Source of the DNA: Porogramme epimiltina
Lineage: Eukaryota; Basidiomycota; Agaricomycetes; Polyporales; Polyporaceae
Direction: 5' to 3'
Length of the DNA: 64,000 nt
Assembly: GCA_900155495.1 (NCBI GenBank)
Contig: FTLJ01000401.1
Span: 1 to 64,000, forward strand
The notes under the pieces were generated by a model. The model saw only the letters and a list, made by a program, of their open reading frames with translations. It searched no databases and was not told the DNA's origin. Below, one piece after another: positions 42,113 through 53,141 of this stretch (its first letter is position 1; the number at the start of each line of letters is the position of its first letter). The position numbers were made by a program, and so were the translations under genes.

Positions 42113-42759
42113 ATGCACAAAACGACAATATTGCAATACCTCCTCTACGTACTCGCGCTCTTCACTGTGGCCAACATCGCGTTCATTGGGTTCCTCATAC
42201 ATACAATTGGCAAGCTCGTGCCACCGGAACGCACATACAGTACGTGCGCACACGAGTCTTCCATTCGCCCGCAGCTGACGTTTCCCCTCGCGCGCCGCCA
42301 GGCTACGTGGGCGACGACTTTCCCGCGCAGCTCCCGCTCAAGGTGCCTTCAGTCGGCCTCGCGCTCGGGACGGGCGAGCCGTACTTCGGGCTGCGCGCGG
42401 ACGACGACTGGGGCTCGCAGTTCCCGCCCTCGGACGGCTTCACCGACCTCGGCGCGCAGAACCGCACGTTCCTCGTCTCAATGGTCCACCAGCTACACTG
42501 TCTGGACGTCATGCGCGTCGGGTTCGCGACGAACCGGACGGGGTTCGCGCACCACTTCGAGCACTGCCTGCGCTACATGCGCCAGGTCATCCTGTGCAAC
42601 GCGGACACGACCCTGGAGCCGGACCATCCTGGGATCAGGGACGGGCAATGGACACACGCGGCGGGAGGGGTGGGGAGCATCCATAGGTGCAAGGACTGGA
42701 CGGCGGTGAGGAAGTATCTGGAGGAGAACCCGGCGCACGACCTCGGGCCCGCACGATGA
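42113..42759 (+). CDS. UstYa-type oxidase (DUF3328), copy 2
   Basis: Two exons, 42113-42239 and 42302-42759, with a phase-1 intron at the same place as in copy 1, give 194 aa. The N-terminal anchor helix is LQYLLYVLALFTVANIAFIG, followed by YVGDDFPAQLPLKVPS, then GEPYFGLRADDDWGSQFPPS. Both signature motifs are present: HQLHC at 105-109 and HFEHC at 127-131, with RYMRQVILCNADTT and DGQWTHAAGG downstream. It is more compact than copy 1 because it lacks the insert between WGALFP and the first motif. UstYa-type enzymes act with P450s or alone in fungal peptide and metabolite clusters; the P450, the small TM protein and the secreted peptides nearby make such a role plausible. It converges on seven-TM copy 5. 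Confidence 0.87.
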
Positions 42760-42970
42760 GTTATTCGCATTGTTTTTGTACCTTCTCCGCGCTTGTAGTA
42801 TATATGACTGTATAATCCCTACGCACTCGTCCGCACGTATTTTAAAGAGAAACGACAGTCGAATTCGAGAAAAGAAACTACTAAAGGTATACTAATAGTA
42901 CATGGCTCACACTCTGCCACAACCCCACAATTCATCGAAGGTCCACCTGCGCGAGCACCGAAAAGAAACG

Positions 42971-44379
42971 TCATGCCGCTTTCCCTACATGCGAATTCGA
43001 CTCTAGGCCTTTCAACTCGACCGCAGATCCATTCTCTGCTTTAGTCGCGGTCGTCCCTGACGCGCCAGTGCCATCGGTATAATGCCCTGTAGTGAGCATC
43101 TCACTGCGCGTAGCCCACGCGAGCGGACCTGTCGAGACAGGCGCTTGCGTAGTCTCAATCGCGAGACCGAGACCAACCCGAATGACGATGAGCGTCGGCG
43201 CAATGCCCTGCGCGGGGAGAAAAGGCGGTGGTTAGCATCGTTCACAGGGGTCGTGGGGCGCCTGCGCCAAAAATGGAGGTAGGGTTGCCAACAACGAGAA
43301 GGAAGCCGCGCCCGGCGGCATGCGGCGGGGGTGGGAGCGGGAAGCGAAGGGAAGCGAAAGGATCGGCGTCATGAACTTACATAGATCTGCACGGCCATGA
43401 CGGCGACAATGGCCTGCGCGGGATGCTTGATGTTGACGAGGACGACGAAGACGAGCTGTGCGGCGAGGTAGAGCACGCCGCTCTCGACGATGATGGACAT
43501 CGCGGAGCGCGCGACGCGTGACGTGCTCTGCAGCACCTCGCCCGAGGGCCCGAGGCCGAAGTGCGTCGCGCGCCAGATCTTGTAGACGATGAGGCCCGTC
43601 GCCATTACGTTCGTACAGAGCGGAAGAGCATAGCCCGCAGTGGTCAAGGGGACGATCGCCTCCGGTGGAACGGGGGAACTTGGGCTGAGTTCGAGGATGA
43701 AATGCGCGACTTCGGCGATACAAACTGGTAGAAGAAGCACGGCATGTCGGGGATAGGTGGGAAGTGTGGAGAGCGGTCAGCGATAGGTACCTGGCGCAGC
43801 AGACGATTACTCACTAAAGCCCGCAAGAGCCGTAAGTGACGGAAGTAGGACGATCCAGTAGTTTTTACCCCACAAAATCCAGCATCGGTACACCAAAATA
43901 AAGTCTCCAAATAGGTCGCATAGGGAGATGAGGAGGTCGGCGCCGACCAGAGGTTTAGTCTCGTTGGCGAACCCGTCGACGCCGGTAGCCCACTGAATGA
44001 GAACAGCGCCGTCAATGTTGTGTTCTCGTGACAGTTACCGAACGATGACGCACCAGGGTTGTATAGAAATGGTTGAATTCCAAGCCAAAATGTGCCGTGC
44101 ACGCGCCAAATAGAACCAAACTTGCGATCGTGATAGTTAAGCTTGTTGATGCACCTTTTCTTCTGTGGAAGAGCAGGAGAATGGACACGCCAAAGAGAAT
44201 GGTATACGCCCCTAGAGGTGGAGAGCAGAGGTCAGACGCGACGGAGATTATTTGCTAGTGAGATCGGACGCGGCGAGGGCGACGTCGCTTGGCAGGATAA
44301 TCGACATACCCCAAAGGACCGCCTCACAGGCAAAGCCTATCAGGGCCGCTATGTCGTTTGGGAGGGCCGCATCCGCCAT
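42971..44379 (-). CDS. Seven-TM membrane protein, copy 5
   Basis: Five exons: 44379-44310, 44211-44054, 43992-43815, 43724-43381 and 43207-42971, giving 328 aa. Motifs: DIAALIGFACEAVLWG, FGACTAHFGLEFNHFY, VDGFANETKPLVGADLLIS, LCDLFGDFILVYRCWILWGK, VPLTTAGYALPLCTNVMATG, IIVESGVLYLAAQLVFVVL, HPAQAIVAVMAVQIY and GIAPTLIVIRVGLGLAIE. Copies 5 and 6 form a subgroup with the VDGFANETKPLVGAD loop and a longer hydrophilic tail (here ending GLESNSHVGKAA). Its convergent partner is a UstYa gene, not a peptide gene. Upstream lies a 12-bp palindrome and then peptide gene d. Confidence 0.84.
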
Positions 44380-45342
44380 GCCTCAAGGCGGGATCCGGAT
44401 GGGAGGGGAGGAGGTGATGTCGTGGAGGACGTGAAGGTGGCTCAGCTCGTCGCAGTCGAGTGCATGCCGCCGTTGCGCGCCCGGCCGTGGACGTTGCCCC
44501 ACTCAGCCAGAATCCCGCGTGGCCCATGCTGAACCCTGATGGGAAAGCGGATGCGACGTTGTCTTGTTTCCGCGGAAACCTTCCGCGAGGAGCAACTGGT
44601 CCGCTTCGGGCCGCAGACCAATGGGGGATCCCGGGTCCGGCTGGATCCTAGGGCGCCCAGGCCCGTCCTCGCTTGCAAATGAGTATGGAAGAGCGGGGAA
44701 CGGCTGCGGAATGAGCTCGGCTAAGGTCATGAGGTTGGTACATCCGCACCATGTTGTTTGACGGTTGACCTGATATCTTGCAGATGCGGCTCGCAGGAGC
44801 GCTGATTCAAGAAGCTGCTCGGGCGAGCACAGTGACGCAGAATGCGTCACTGTGAGAGACCGGAGCTGTACCCCAAAGGTAACATTTTCCGGCCGACCAA
44901 CCTTCGCCTGCCTGATTATTGATCACGGCGCCCTGTAGGAAAAAAAGAAGGTTGGCAATGATGATGCTGAGAACCACGGATACCTGTCCGACCCACCGGG
45001 TCCACTTATCGCACGGCGCATGCCAGCGTGCACAGGGATCGAGACTGATCGAGATCTACGATGGTCGCCTGAGCGCGCGCGTGCGCCCCTTTCGGACGCG
45101 TCCTGGTGGCGCAGCGCGGCCGTGAGGCTCTGGTGTCGCGACGCGAGGGAGAAAATTACCCGTCATTTCCTCTCTCGTTCACGCTCTGTCATTGTACCGG
45201 GCGCTGCACAGGGAACCACAGCCAGCGGTGTACCATAAATACCTGCCAGCGCACCTCTCACCTGCGGCGACCCTTCTCTATCCGCACCTCGACAAGTACA
45301 CCTGGGCCTCTCGTCTACTAGTACCTGCTCTGTTTCTTCGTC
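44380..45342. promoter_or_regulatory. Divergent promoter between seven-TM 5 and peptide d
   Basis: A 963-bp gap between divergent start codons. It contains the perfect palindrome at 44828-44854 and a TATA-like box (cataaata, 45234-45241) about 100 bp before peptide gene d. Confidence 0.5.
44828..44854. repeat. Perfect 12-bp palindrome containing TGACGCA
   Basis: CACAGTGACGCA, loop GAA, then TGCGTCACTGTG, an exact inverted repeat. The half-site TGACGCA resembles bZIP/CREB-type binding sites. It lies centrally in the divergent promoter region between seven-TM copy 5 and peptide gene d, so it may control both. Confidence 0.88.
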
Positions 45343-45594
45343 ATGCGCTTCTTCGTCGCGTTCATCCAACTCGGACTTGTCCTGGCGGCATGGGGCATGC
45401 CCATCGCTTCCCCTGAAGCAGATGTCGACCCTGGTAAGCAAATATATCTCATCACATTTCCTCGGCACGGCCTGACACTTCCGTTAGCTCCAGGTGCACT
45501 CTGGGAAGGCAGCGCCCATGTCGCAGTCAGCAGTGCGTGAAACATTGCCAGTAGAGTAACGTATTGTTCGCTTACGTTTTAACCTGCAGAGTAA
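45343..45594 (+). CDS. Small secreted peptide precursor, copy d
   Basis: Three exons: 45343-45433, 45488-45532 and 45590-45594, giving 46 aa. The signal peptide MRFFVAFIQLGLVLAAWG is followed by MPIASPEADVDP. After the phase-1 intron exon 2 encodes APGALWEGSAHVAVS, and exon 3 contributes two bases of a Lys codon plus TAA. If the last intron is retained, the protein ends a few residues later at TGA, so the micro-exon is supported mainly by its recurrence in copies b and e. Copies d and e are close paralogs (shared PG-x-LW and AHV). Without the signal peptide the product is about 28 residues. No Cys, no CaaX, no dibasic site. Confidence 0.66.
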
Positions 45595-47338
45595 TACATA
45601 AGGGAAATTCTCCCTACTCCCTTCTGAGTATGCACCATCTTGTCGGCCGTCAAATAGCGGTGCCATGATACTAATTTCCGGGCGGTAGTGCGTTATGGAC
45701 AATTATCGAGTGTTGGCATTCGATCTATCACCTACTTTTCCAACGTACCTTTGTATTACACCAGTATCTTGTAGCCTTGTTATCTAAACTCTATATGGAT
45801 CCTCCGACAACATCCCCTCCATCATATGGGGTGACCAACGATCACGCTGAGAGAGGGGGCAATGCTGACCATGAATGATATTCCTCGGTTATGCTCACAT
45901 TAACTACCCACCGTATTGATATGGTCACACTTCTTGAAAACTGGTCACACCTCCGAAATCGACGTTAAAAGGAGCAGGGATAGATCTGGGAGAATGAGCG
46001 GCGATGCGCTTCAATATGAGAAGATCATGGGGGAGCGCCGGTCGTAGCTGCTTCAAACTGAGCGCTTCTTCTTGTCCTGGAACTTCGACCACCATCTCTT
46101 TCGTCTTCGTGAACACCTCCCGACCTTCATATGCCCATCACGCCTCCATTTACCCTGTCGAATAACCCACACGGTGGCAATGACAAGAGGCCTGCCCACG
46201 GCGTCAAAAGCTGCACCCAAGTATTCGTCGTGGATCCAGAAAATAGTATCAATTACAATCCAGCAACTACGGACATTCTATCAGATCACCGACTCCCCAA
46301 TTTCGTCCTTTTCCGGGTGTTGAAATAGCGAGGTGTTGAATGGAGATCGCGACAACAGGCCGGCGCCGCGGACCTTAGCGTCGGAGAATGTACTGTGCGG
46401 ATAGCCATCCGGTGCGCGCTGACGTTAGGTTTGACCTGCCGCCCAATATCACCGGTTAGTACCTGGTGCATACTCCTTTGAAACGCTTCTAGACCCCCAA
46501 ACCCCCTCATCTGTATCTATTCCGTCCTCCTTGCCAACTACAATGCGCACGCAGACCAATGTATTCCTTCAGGCCTCAGAGTTCTGTCGCATAAGGCAGT
46601 GCTGCGGCCAACGACAACGTATGATACATCAAGAGAACCGCGATCCTCCTCATACCTCTTTCCATTCCTGCATCGTTTTCTCTCAGCCGCATCGGTCCCG
46701 CGCCCCTGCGATCCCACAAGTGGCCGCATTCGACAAACCCACTGTCAATGACGCGTCCTCGCATCCATGTGGAGCCAGCACATCAGGCCTTGACGCCGTG
46801 CACACGACCTCGCTGCCTCAAGGCCTCACGCGCACGGTTCCATCCCGCACCTCAGAAGCTACCGAAGGAATCCGGTGCTCCATCACGAGAGAACGCGGCG
46901 CGCGGATCTCCTCTCCCGGGATACCCGGGGCGCGCGGTATCCTTCCGGTGCGATTAGTCCCCGCCTCGAGCCTTACCACATCCGCGGGGCCCTGCGCCCA
47001 CCTAGAAGCTCTCCTTGAAGGTTCTCGATGCGCCGACGGGAACGCGAGAATGTCTCGCACTGGCGTCGACAGCGCTGGGACCGCATTGTACTGCATGCGC
47101 GCCGACGTACGTGGGCGGTGACAGTGCTGCACCCCGGCTTCTTTTGTGCTCCAGAACAGGGATCCGAGGACGATCGCAGCGGGATGGCTCACAGCCCCGT
47201 GCGTGTTGCAATTGCTCGATACGCATGTATCGCATATAAATCCGCTCCCCGGGGCTCGTTGAGCGCTCCGCCTCTCACCAATCACCTCCCTGCAGGGCGC
47301 CGTTACCTCCTCCCTCTTCCCGTTGTCAAAGGGTCAAG
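45595..47338. other. Gap between peptide genes d and e
   Basis: By the cassette pattern a seven-TM gene would be expected here, but I find none. The plus frame at 46531-47121 starts with an ATG but has no features I know; a short frame at 46131-46328 is also unassigned. A TATA box (tataaa, 47235-47240) lies about 100 bp before peptide gene e. Confidence 0.45.
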
Positions 47339-47653
47339 ATGCGCTTCTTCCTCGCTCTCATCCAGCTCGGCCTAGCCCTTGTAGTCATGGGATCGCCTGT
47401 CAAGAACACTCGAGCGGTTGCGAATCCCAATGCCGGTAAGTACCCAAACTCGCCTTTCATGCTTAGGCTTGGGCCAAGATCCTGTCATTGATACTGATAT
47501 GCGTTCCTTCTCTCAGTAAGCCCCGAGCCAGGCAAGTTGTGGGCTAACGCTGCTCACGTTAAGGTCAACCAAGGTAGGTCTCATCTCACAGCTGATAGCT
47601 TGGGAACACCCTTCTATCCCTCTAAATTTGCTCACCTGCCCTTCGCAGACTAG
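47339..47653 (+). CDS. Small secreted peptide precursor, copy e
   Basis: Three exons: 47339-47435, 47517-47573 and 47649-47653, giving 52 aa. The signal peptide MRFFLALIQLGLALVVMG is followed by SPVKNTRAVANP, the shared G-x-P junction. Exon 2 encodes VSPEPGKLWANAAHVKVNQ and exon 3 only the rest of an Asp codon and TAG. Here all three splices are needed to reach a sensible stop, and the phases (1, 1) equal those of copy d. Mature product about 34 residues, without cysteines. The gene converges on seven-TM copy 6. Its upstream region has a tataaa box. Confidence 0.72.
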
Positions 47654-48086
47654 CGCGGACGTAAATGCACGCGAGACCGCATGTGAGGTCGCCGCGCCTT
47701 CGAAAGCGCGCTCGCCTAACCAGACGATGTCTCATACGCGCGAACGGGGGGACTCTTGTTCGGACACTAATTTATTCTCGATGAGATGATGTGAAGCTGC
47801 AGCGTGCCCGCCGTGATGTATATCGACGCTGCAGAGGTCCCGGATGACCGCACCTGGATGTATCCCTCTTCAAGTTGTAGCACTTTCACCCCATGTGACC
47901 CCTTAATAACCTCGTATGCATGATTAAAAGTAATACTACAACATGATGTCCCCATGCCACATGTCGGCGTTACGCCGAACCTCATACCAAGCTCAGTATC
48001 CCGAACATGTGCAAGGTGGAAAACCGAACGCAACTCCGGTGAACAACAATGCGGGCCAGCCACGCAGAGCAAGCCTCTCAACAAGT

Positions 48087-49347
48087 CTACACTGCGCTAT
48101 GCCGCGTGCTGCCTTGTGAACGGAAACTCTTTAGCTCCAGAGACTGGTTGTCGAGCTTGGTTGTCGATTGGCCGACGGCGTTGCTGCCGTGGACGGTGCG
48201 CGAGTACGCATCTGTGGAGACAATTCCCTCGCTCGTTCTGGCCCACGTGATGGGTTCTGTGAGCGGAGCATGCGTCGACTCGACCGCAATGCCGAGCCCG
48301 ACGCGGATGATGATGAGCGTCGGGGCGATGCCCTGTGGGTGACAAATAGCGGAGTCAGCACAATGGGGTGGGAAGACTGCATATCCGAGTCGCAGAATGA
48401 TCATGCATGCGGTGGGCGGACGGCTACTCACGTATATCTGCACGGCCATGACGGCGACGATGGCCTGCGCGGGGTGCTTGATGTTGACGAGGACGACGAA
48501 GACGATCTGGGTGGCAAGGTAGAGCATGCCGCTCTCAATGATGATCATCGCCGCGCTCCGCGCGATCCGCGACGTGTGAGGAAGCGCAGAGTCGGTGCCT
48601 AGCATGGGTCGCGTCGAACGCCAGATCTTGTACACGATGAGCAAGGTGCAAATGCCATTTGTGCAGAGGGGGAGCGCATATCCCGCAGTAGTGAGCGGTA
48701 CGATTGACGCCGGGGGGACGGGCGAGGATGGAGTGAGCGCGAGGACGAACCGCGCGACCTCGGCGATGCACCCTGTGAGGGCGACAGTAAGAAAGTGGGG
48801 GTAAGGGGGGGCATACGAGGCAAGCTCACCGAAACCTCCGATCGCACAGAGTGTTGGAAGGATAATGACCCAGTAGTTCTTTCCCCACAGTATCCAGCAC
48901 CGATAGATGAGGATGAAATCGCCGAAGAGGTCGCACAGAGAGATCAAAATGTCTGCGCCTACTAGAGGTTTGGTCTCGTTCGCAAAGCCGTCAACGCCGA
49001 GGTGCCACTGGTGACGGTGACGACATGAGCACCAATATTGACCTAGATGAGTGAAGTATGACTCACTAGCGTGATGTAAAAGTGGTTGAACTCGAGCGCG
49101 AAGTGTGCTGTGCACGCAGCGAACAAGACACAACTGGCCGTGGCAATAGGGACATTCAGCAGCCCTCCTTTTCTTCTGCGTAGAAGCAGAACCAAAGAAG
49201 TGCCGAAGAGGATCGAATATGCCCCTGTGAGAAGACTGCGTGTGAGCTACAACGGGACATCGAAGACGTGAAGAAGCAAACCGTACCCCAAAGAACCGCC
49301 TCGCAGGCGAACCCAATCAGGGCCGCGATGTCGTTTGGGAGGGGCAT
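48087..49347 (-). CDS. Seven-TM membrane protein, copy 6
   Basis: Five exons: 49347-49287, 49224-49067, 49007-48830, 48772-48432 and 48332-48087, giving 327 aa. Several introns stay open when unspliced, which makes a misleading 409-codon frame. Motifs: PNDIAALIGFACEAVLWG, FAACTAHFALEFNHFY, VDGFANETKPLVGADILIS, LCDLFGDFILIYRCWILWGK, VPLTTAGYALPLCTNGICTL, MIIIESGMLYLATQIVFVV, HPAQAIVAVMAVQIY and GIAPTLIIIRVGLGIAVE. Closest to copy 5. The hydrophilic tail is rich in Ser and Thr and ends RSQGSTRHSAV. Peptide gene e converges on it 433 bp away. This is the last member of the array. Confidence 0.84.
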
Positions 49348-50876
49348 TTTCGACCGTTGACAAGGAAGACGGGGTGCAGCTCCTCACAAGAAACGCTTGT
49401 TTTATTGCGCCCACCACTCGATAGCGTTTCCAATGTCCGAAATCCGCTTTCTGGACGAGATCAGGCACCGGAGACATCGCTGGGAACATTGGTGCTTCGA
49501 GTTGATGGCATCGCATATCCTCGGCGACATCATCCTCACAGGAGCGCCAATGAGCAGTAATTTGTGCCCCGACTTGATCTTCATCCGGTCGACAGCGGCA
49601 ATATGCTCCGACGGCGAAACGGGGATGGTGTGGGCCGCGTTCACATGGGAAGGTCACATTGCATTGGTGCTAAACGTTCGACGATAAGGCGATCATCCTA
49701 TGATTTACACAATCGCCGCCTCTCACCTTGGTGCCACACTTGACTCAAAATGACGTTCTAGATGTATAATCGGCTGTGACCGCTGGCTAGAAATCGCAAG
49801 GGCGGAGAGACCTCAGTACAGCGTATGCGTTGGAAGTCGACAGGCTTACCTTATGGCGCTGCTGCGCGTGTTCGTGTGCATGAGAATGCAAGTGGGCCTT
49901 CTGGCTGCTGATGTCAAAAGGCCATCAAGATGCCTTCCGGATCAAAAACAGACGCAAGTCCACTGCGGAGTCTTCTGAGCTACGCAGGGTTCCTAGACCT
50001 TCGTGGCGCTCTCAGAAGCACCGCAGTCACATTTCGCCGACCTCTTATGAGGATAGAGAACCTACATGGGGGGAATATGAAATTTTGGTTGACTGCCGTT
50101 CGTACAAGTGATGATATTGCTGCCGCCCGAATGGTGTTGGAGCAGTCTCGTTTGCTTGACCGGACAACCGTGGACGGTGAGACGTGCTCAGTCTAGACAG
50201 CCGTGAGCACAGATGCGTCTATCTAGGAACCATTGAGGAATTGGTGATCAGGAACAGCTTGCGGCACCGGGAATGTTCTCACCTAATGATGAAGGAACAC
50301 ATAGGAGTTATTTCACACTCCCTCTGGCATTCCGTGAGTGGCGTTGGGAACACCGACCATGAGCTTTACACATAATTCGTACTCATGTAGAAATGCATGG
50401 CATTCGTGTGAGCGAGGGGAGACATGCCGGGTCGTGACTATAGCAACTGTTGGCTGTGACACCCATATTCATCACGCCAACTCGCCTTCAAGACCTCCCC
50501 ACCCTCTTATACCCTCTCTGCATTGCAAGTCCCGAGACCAAGTCTTGTCATGTTCACTACCATCACCTTGGCTTGCTGAGTCGGGTGCGGACCGAACCCG
50601 CGAAGTCGACTACCTTGAGGTCTTGGGAGATATTCAGCCTTGACAATAGCTCATAAAAAGGAGTAGGGAGCATCGAATATTCGTAGAAGAAGCCAGCAGT
50701 GCAAGACGAGTAAAAGCAGAGCCCAGGCTAGAAAGCGATGACTCAGCCCAAGTAACAACCACAATGATTACATAATCATATACGCTCTATTTGTCGATAT
50801 CATAGTGCACCACCTTCTTCACTACTGCTGCTGGACGTCATCGGAATCTTCGCCTCAGTTCTACTCAGTGCCGAGG
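49348..50876. other. Spacer between the array and the HET gene
   Basis: Several frames of 60-100 codons (49397-49687, 49930-50196, 50338-50643) but no family I recognise and no consistent splicing. May contain eroded genes. Confidence 0.4.
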
Positions 50877-53141
50877 ATGTGTTTGAAGCCCCTTCTAGTT
50901 TCTCTTCGCAATCAACGCTACCTCCGGCATGCTAAGCAGCGGCCTAGCAATACCCAACCCGTTACTTCTCCCCTCTCCGACACTCTGCAAAGCTCGTGTA
51001 ATCAGGGAGTCCGCTGCACCGAACAGTCTGCTCCCCCCGGTGGTCGTTTTCACGAAGAACCTATCGCAGATGCGATCACTTACGGGGATTTTTATACATC
51101 CGAAATCGTGGAAGAGCATGTCCTATGTCTGCAATGCAAGGAGTCGGTTGCCACGTCGTCATCCTTTCAAGAAAATAGTCACCTTTCCCGAGGATCGTCA
51201 AATGTCCTTCACTATGCGGATCGCAAGTTTCTTGAGGACTCCGCTGGCGGTATGACTGTGCCTCCTCGTTTACCGTGTCATCTTTGCTCCCTCGTTCTCG
51301 GTAGTGTCATACAAAGAGAACGACAGCAGCCAGACTTAGCTGCTCCAGCTGGCCCCATACAGGTTACCTTGGATGTCTCGCGTTCGGGTGGAGTCACGCT
51401 CGTCGTTCAGATAGGGGAACCAAACACGCTCGGTAAAATGGGCGAACTTGTCGTAGTGCCTGCTGACACAGAAAACTCTACGTTGGCGACGAATCCCAGT
51501 AATCCACCCTTCAGGTTCATCGAGGCTACCGCACACATTTACCGAACCGCCCAACTCGTAAAGTCGCTCGAATCCGAGGCATCTTTCTCTCTGGGGATAG
51601 AGTGGCTGGACCAATGCTTGAGAGACCACCCCAGATGTACCGAAGCGGCGCAATTAGCGTCTGGTCGTCCCTTCAGACTCGTCGATGTTGGACACAACAA
51701 CGGGACGGATCCAAGGGTCGTGGTGATGGACGTGTCAAAACCTATACCCTCATATCTTACGCTAAGTCATTGCTGGGGTGGCGCCATTATCCTCCGCCTC
51801 CTTCTAGAGAACGTCGACCGACTGACAAGAGGAGTACCTATGCACGAGTTGCCGAAGACATTCCGTGATGCGGTGATCATAACTCGACGACTAGGGTGAG
51901 CTTTATGCCCCCCTATTTGTACATTATTAACATAATGTAACCCTGCTAGATACCGGTACATCTGGATTGACTCCCTCTGCATCATCCAGGACTCTCCACC
52001 GGACTGGCGCACCAATGCTGCCGTCATGGGTGAGATCTACGCGGGCTCCGTTTGCACTATCGCGGCGCTCACCGCACGCAACGCGCACGATGGCGGGTGC
52101 TTCTTTGAGCATGCGCGCAACCCTCTCTTCTTCCGTCCGTGCCGCCTCAACCCTCGCTGGTCAGTCGAAGGAAATCCCTACGTCGGGACAGACCTGAGGC
52201 TCGGACCGCCGTGGTTAGGACCGTTCCCACTGCATACGCGTGCGTGGGTTGTCCAGGAGCGTCTGCTTGCTCCACGCACACTCTATTACGGCTATAATGG
52301 GCTCGCATGGGAGTGCGCGACATGTTCTGCGACGGAGGGCGTCCCAGAAGGTGAACAATCGAGGTTCTCTCCCAAGGCATCCTTCTTCGAGATTATGCGT
52401 CAGCTTCCCGGAGAAGATAGAAGCCAGGGGCAAGTCGCGGACCCGGAGCTCCTGGAGAAGATATATGACCTCTGGACGGACATTCAGATAGCGTACAGCC
52501 GTTGTCTCCTGACGCATTTCGACGACAGACTAGTAGCCATCTCAGGTGTCGTCAAGCGCATCGAGGCAGCGACTGGATGGCGAAGCATGTGGGGGATGTG
52601 GAGAGAGCGCATCTTGGCCGACATCCTGTGGTTCACGGAAGAGCCGAGTGCGAGGCCGAAGACATCAGAATACCTCGCACCGACGTGGTCATGGGCGGGA
52701 TTGGAAGGTCGAGTAATGACGGCTATCGGCGGGGGAGGAAGGGGGTGTGAATGGACTGCTGAGGTGCTCTCCGACGGAAAGCTTACAGACGGTCGTGGTT
52801 ATCTCCACCTGAAAGCGATGGTGAAGCCGGTCATCCTCACTGCGGGAGGGAGGCTCAACCCGGGTATCACATCCCCGGCGCAGAGCTGGGAGGAGATCGA
52901 CTGGAATCCCGACGAGATGCTAGAGGACACTGACGTGGGTTGCGAATTGCAATGCGTTTCTGTTGTGAGGATCCCAGATTACTTGGGGCCGGGAACCTTC
53001 GCTTTTGAAATCGGACTAGTCACCAAGAAGACTTCACAGGATGAAAGTTGGCTGAGAATAGGTGTATTCAGGCAACTGCGCAATGGGACGGCACTCTTTG
53101 GAGAGTCTTTGGAAAACGCTACGGAGTTGACTCTTCTTTAA
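50877..53141 (+). CDS. HET-domain protein
   Basis: A heterokaryon-incompatibility (HET) domain protein; such proteins trigger cell death or related responses when unlike fungal individuals fuse, and many have unknown triggers. Two exons, 50877-51895 and 51950-53141, give 736 aa. The HET domain begins near residue 293 with YLTLSHCWGG, continues through ELPKTFRDAVIITRRLG, then across the splice YRYIWIDSLCIIQDSPPDW and GEIYAGSVCTIAALTA. Further on come AWVVQERLLAPRTLYYG and PTWSWAGLEGRV, typical of the family. The N-terminal 290 residues contain CLQC and CHLC pairs (LCLQCKES, LPCHLCSLVLG), which could be a small metal-binding fold. The start is the first ATG of the open frame; a longer model is possible. 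Confidence 0.87.

Noticed and set aside
41561..42128. GC-rich minus-strand frames beside UstYa copy 2
   Set aside because: Arg/Pro/Gly-rich, overlapping in two frames, with no recognisable motif; compositional.
45600..47340. Transposon between peptide genes d and e
   Set aside because: No terminal repeats, integrase, transposase or reverse transcriptase motifs could be found there or elsewhere in the window.
48087..49316. Single unspliced 409-codon protein
   Set aside because: The frame runs through introns that stay open by chance. Splicing at the family's conserved sites gives the 327-aa protein.
23230..49347. Mating-type B locus (pheromone/STE3 receptor)
   Set aside because: The peptides have N-terminal signal peptides and no C-terminal CaaX box, and the seven-TM proteins lack STE3 features. 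The layout is similar, but the components are not.
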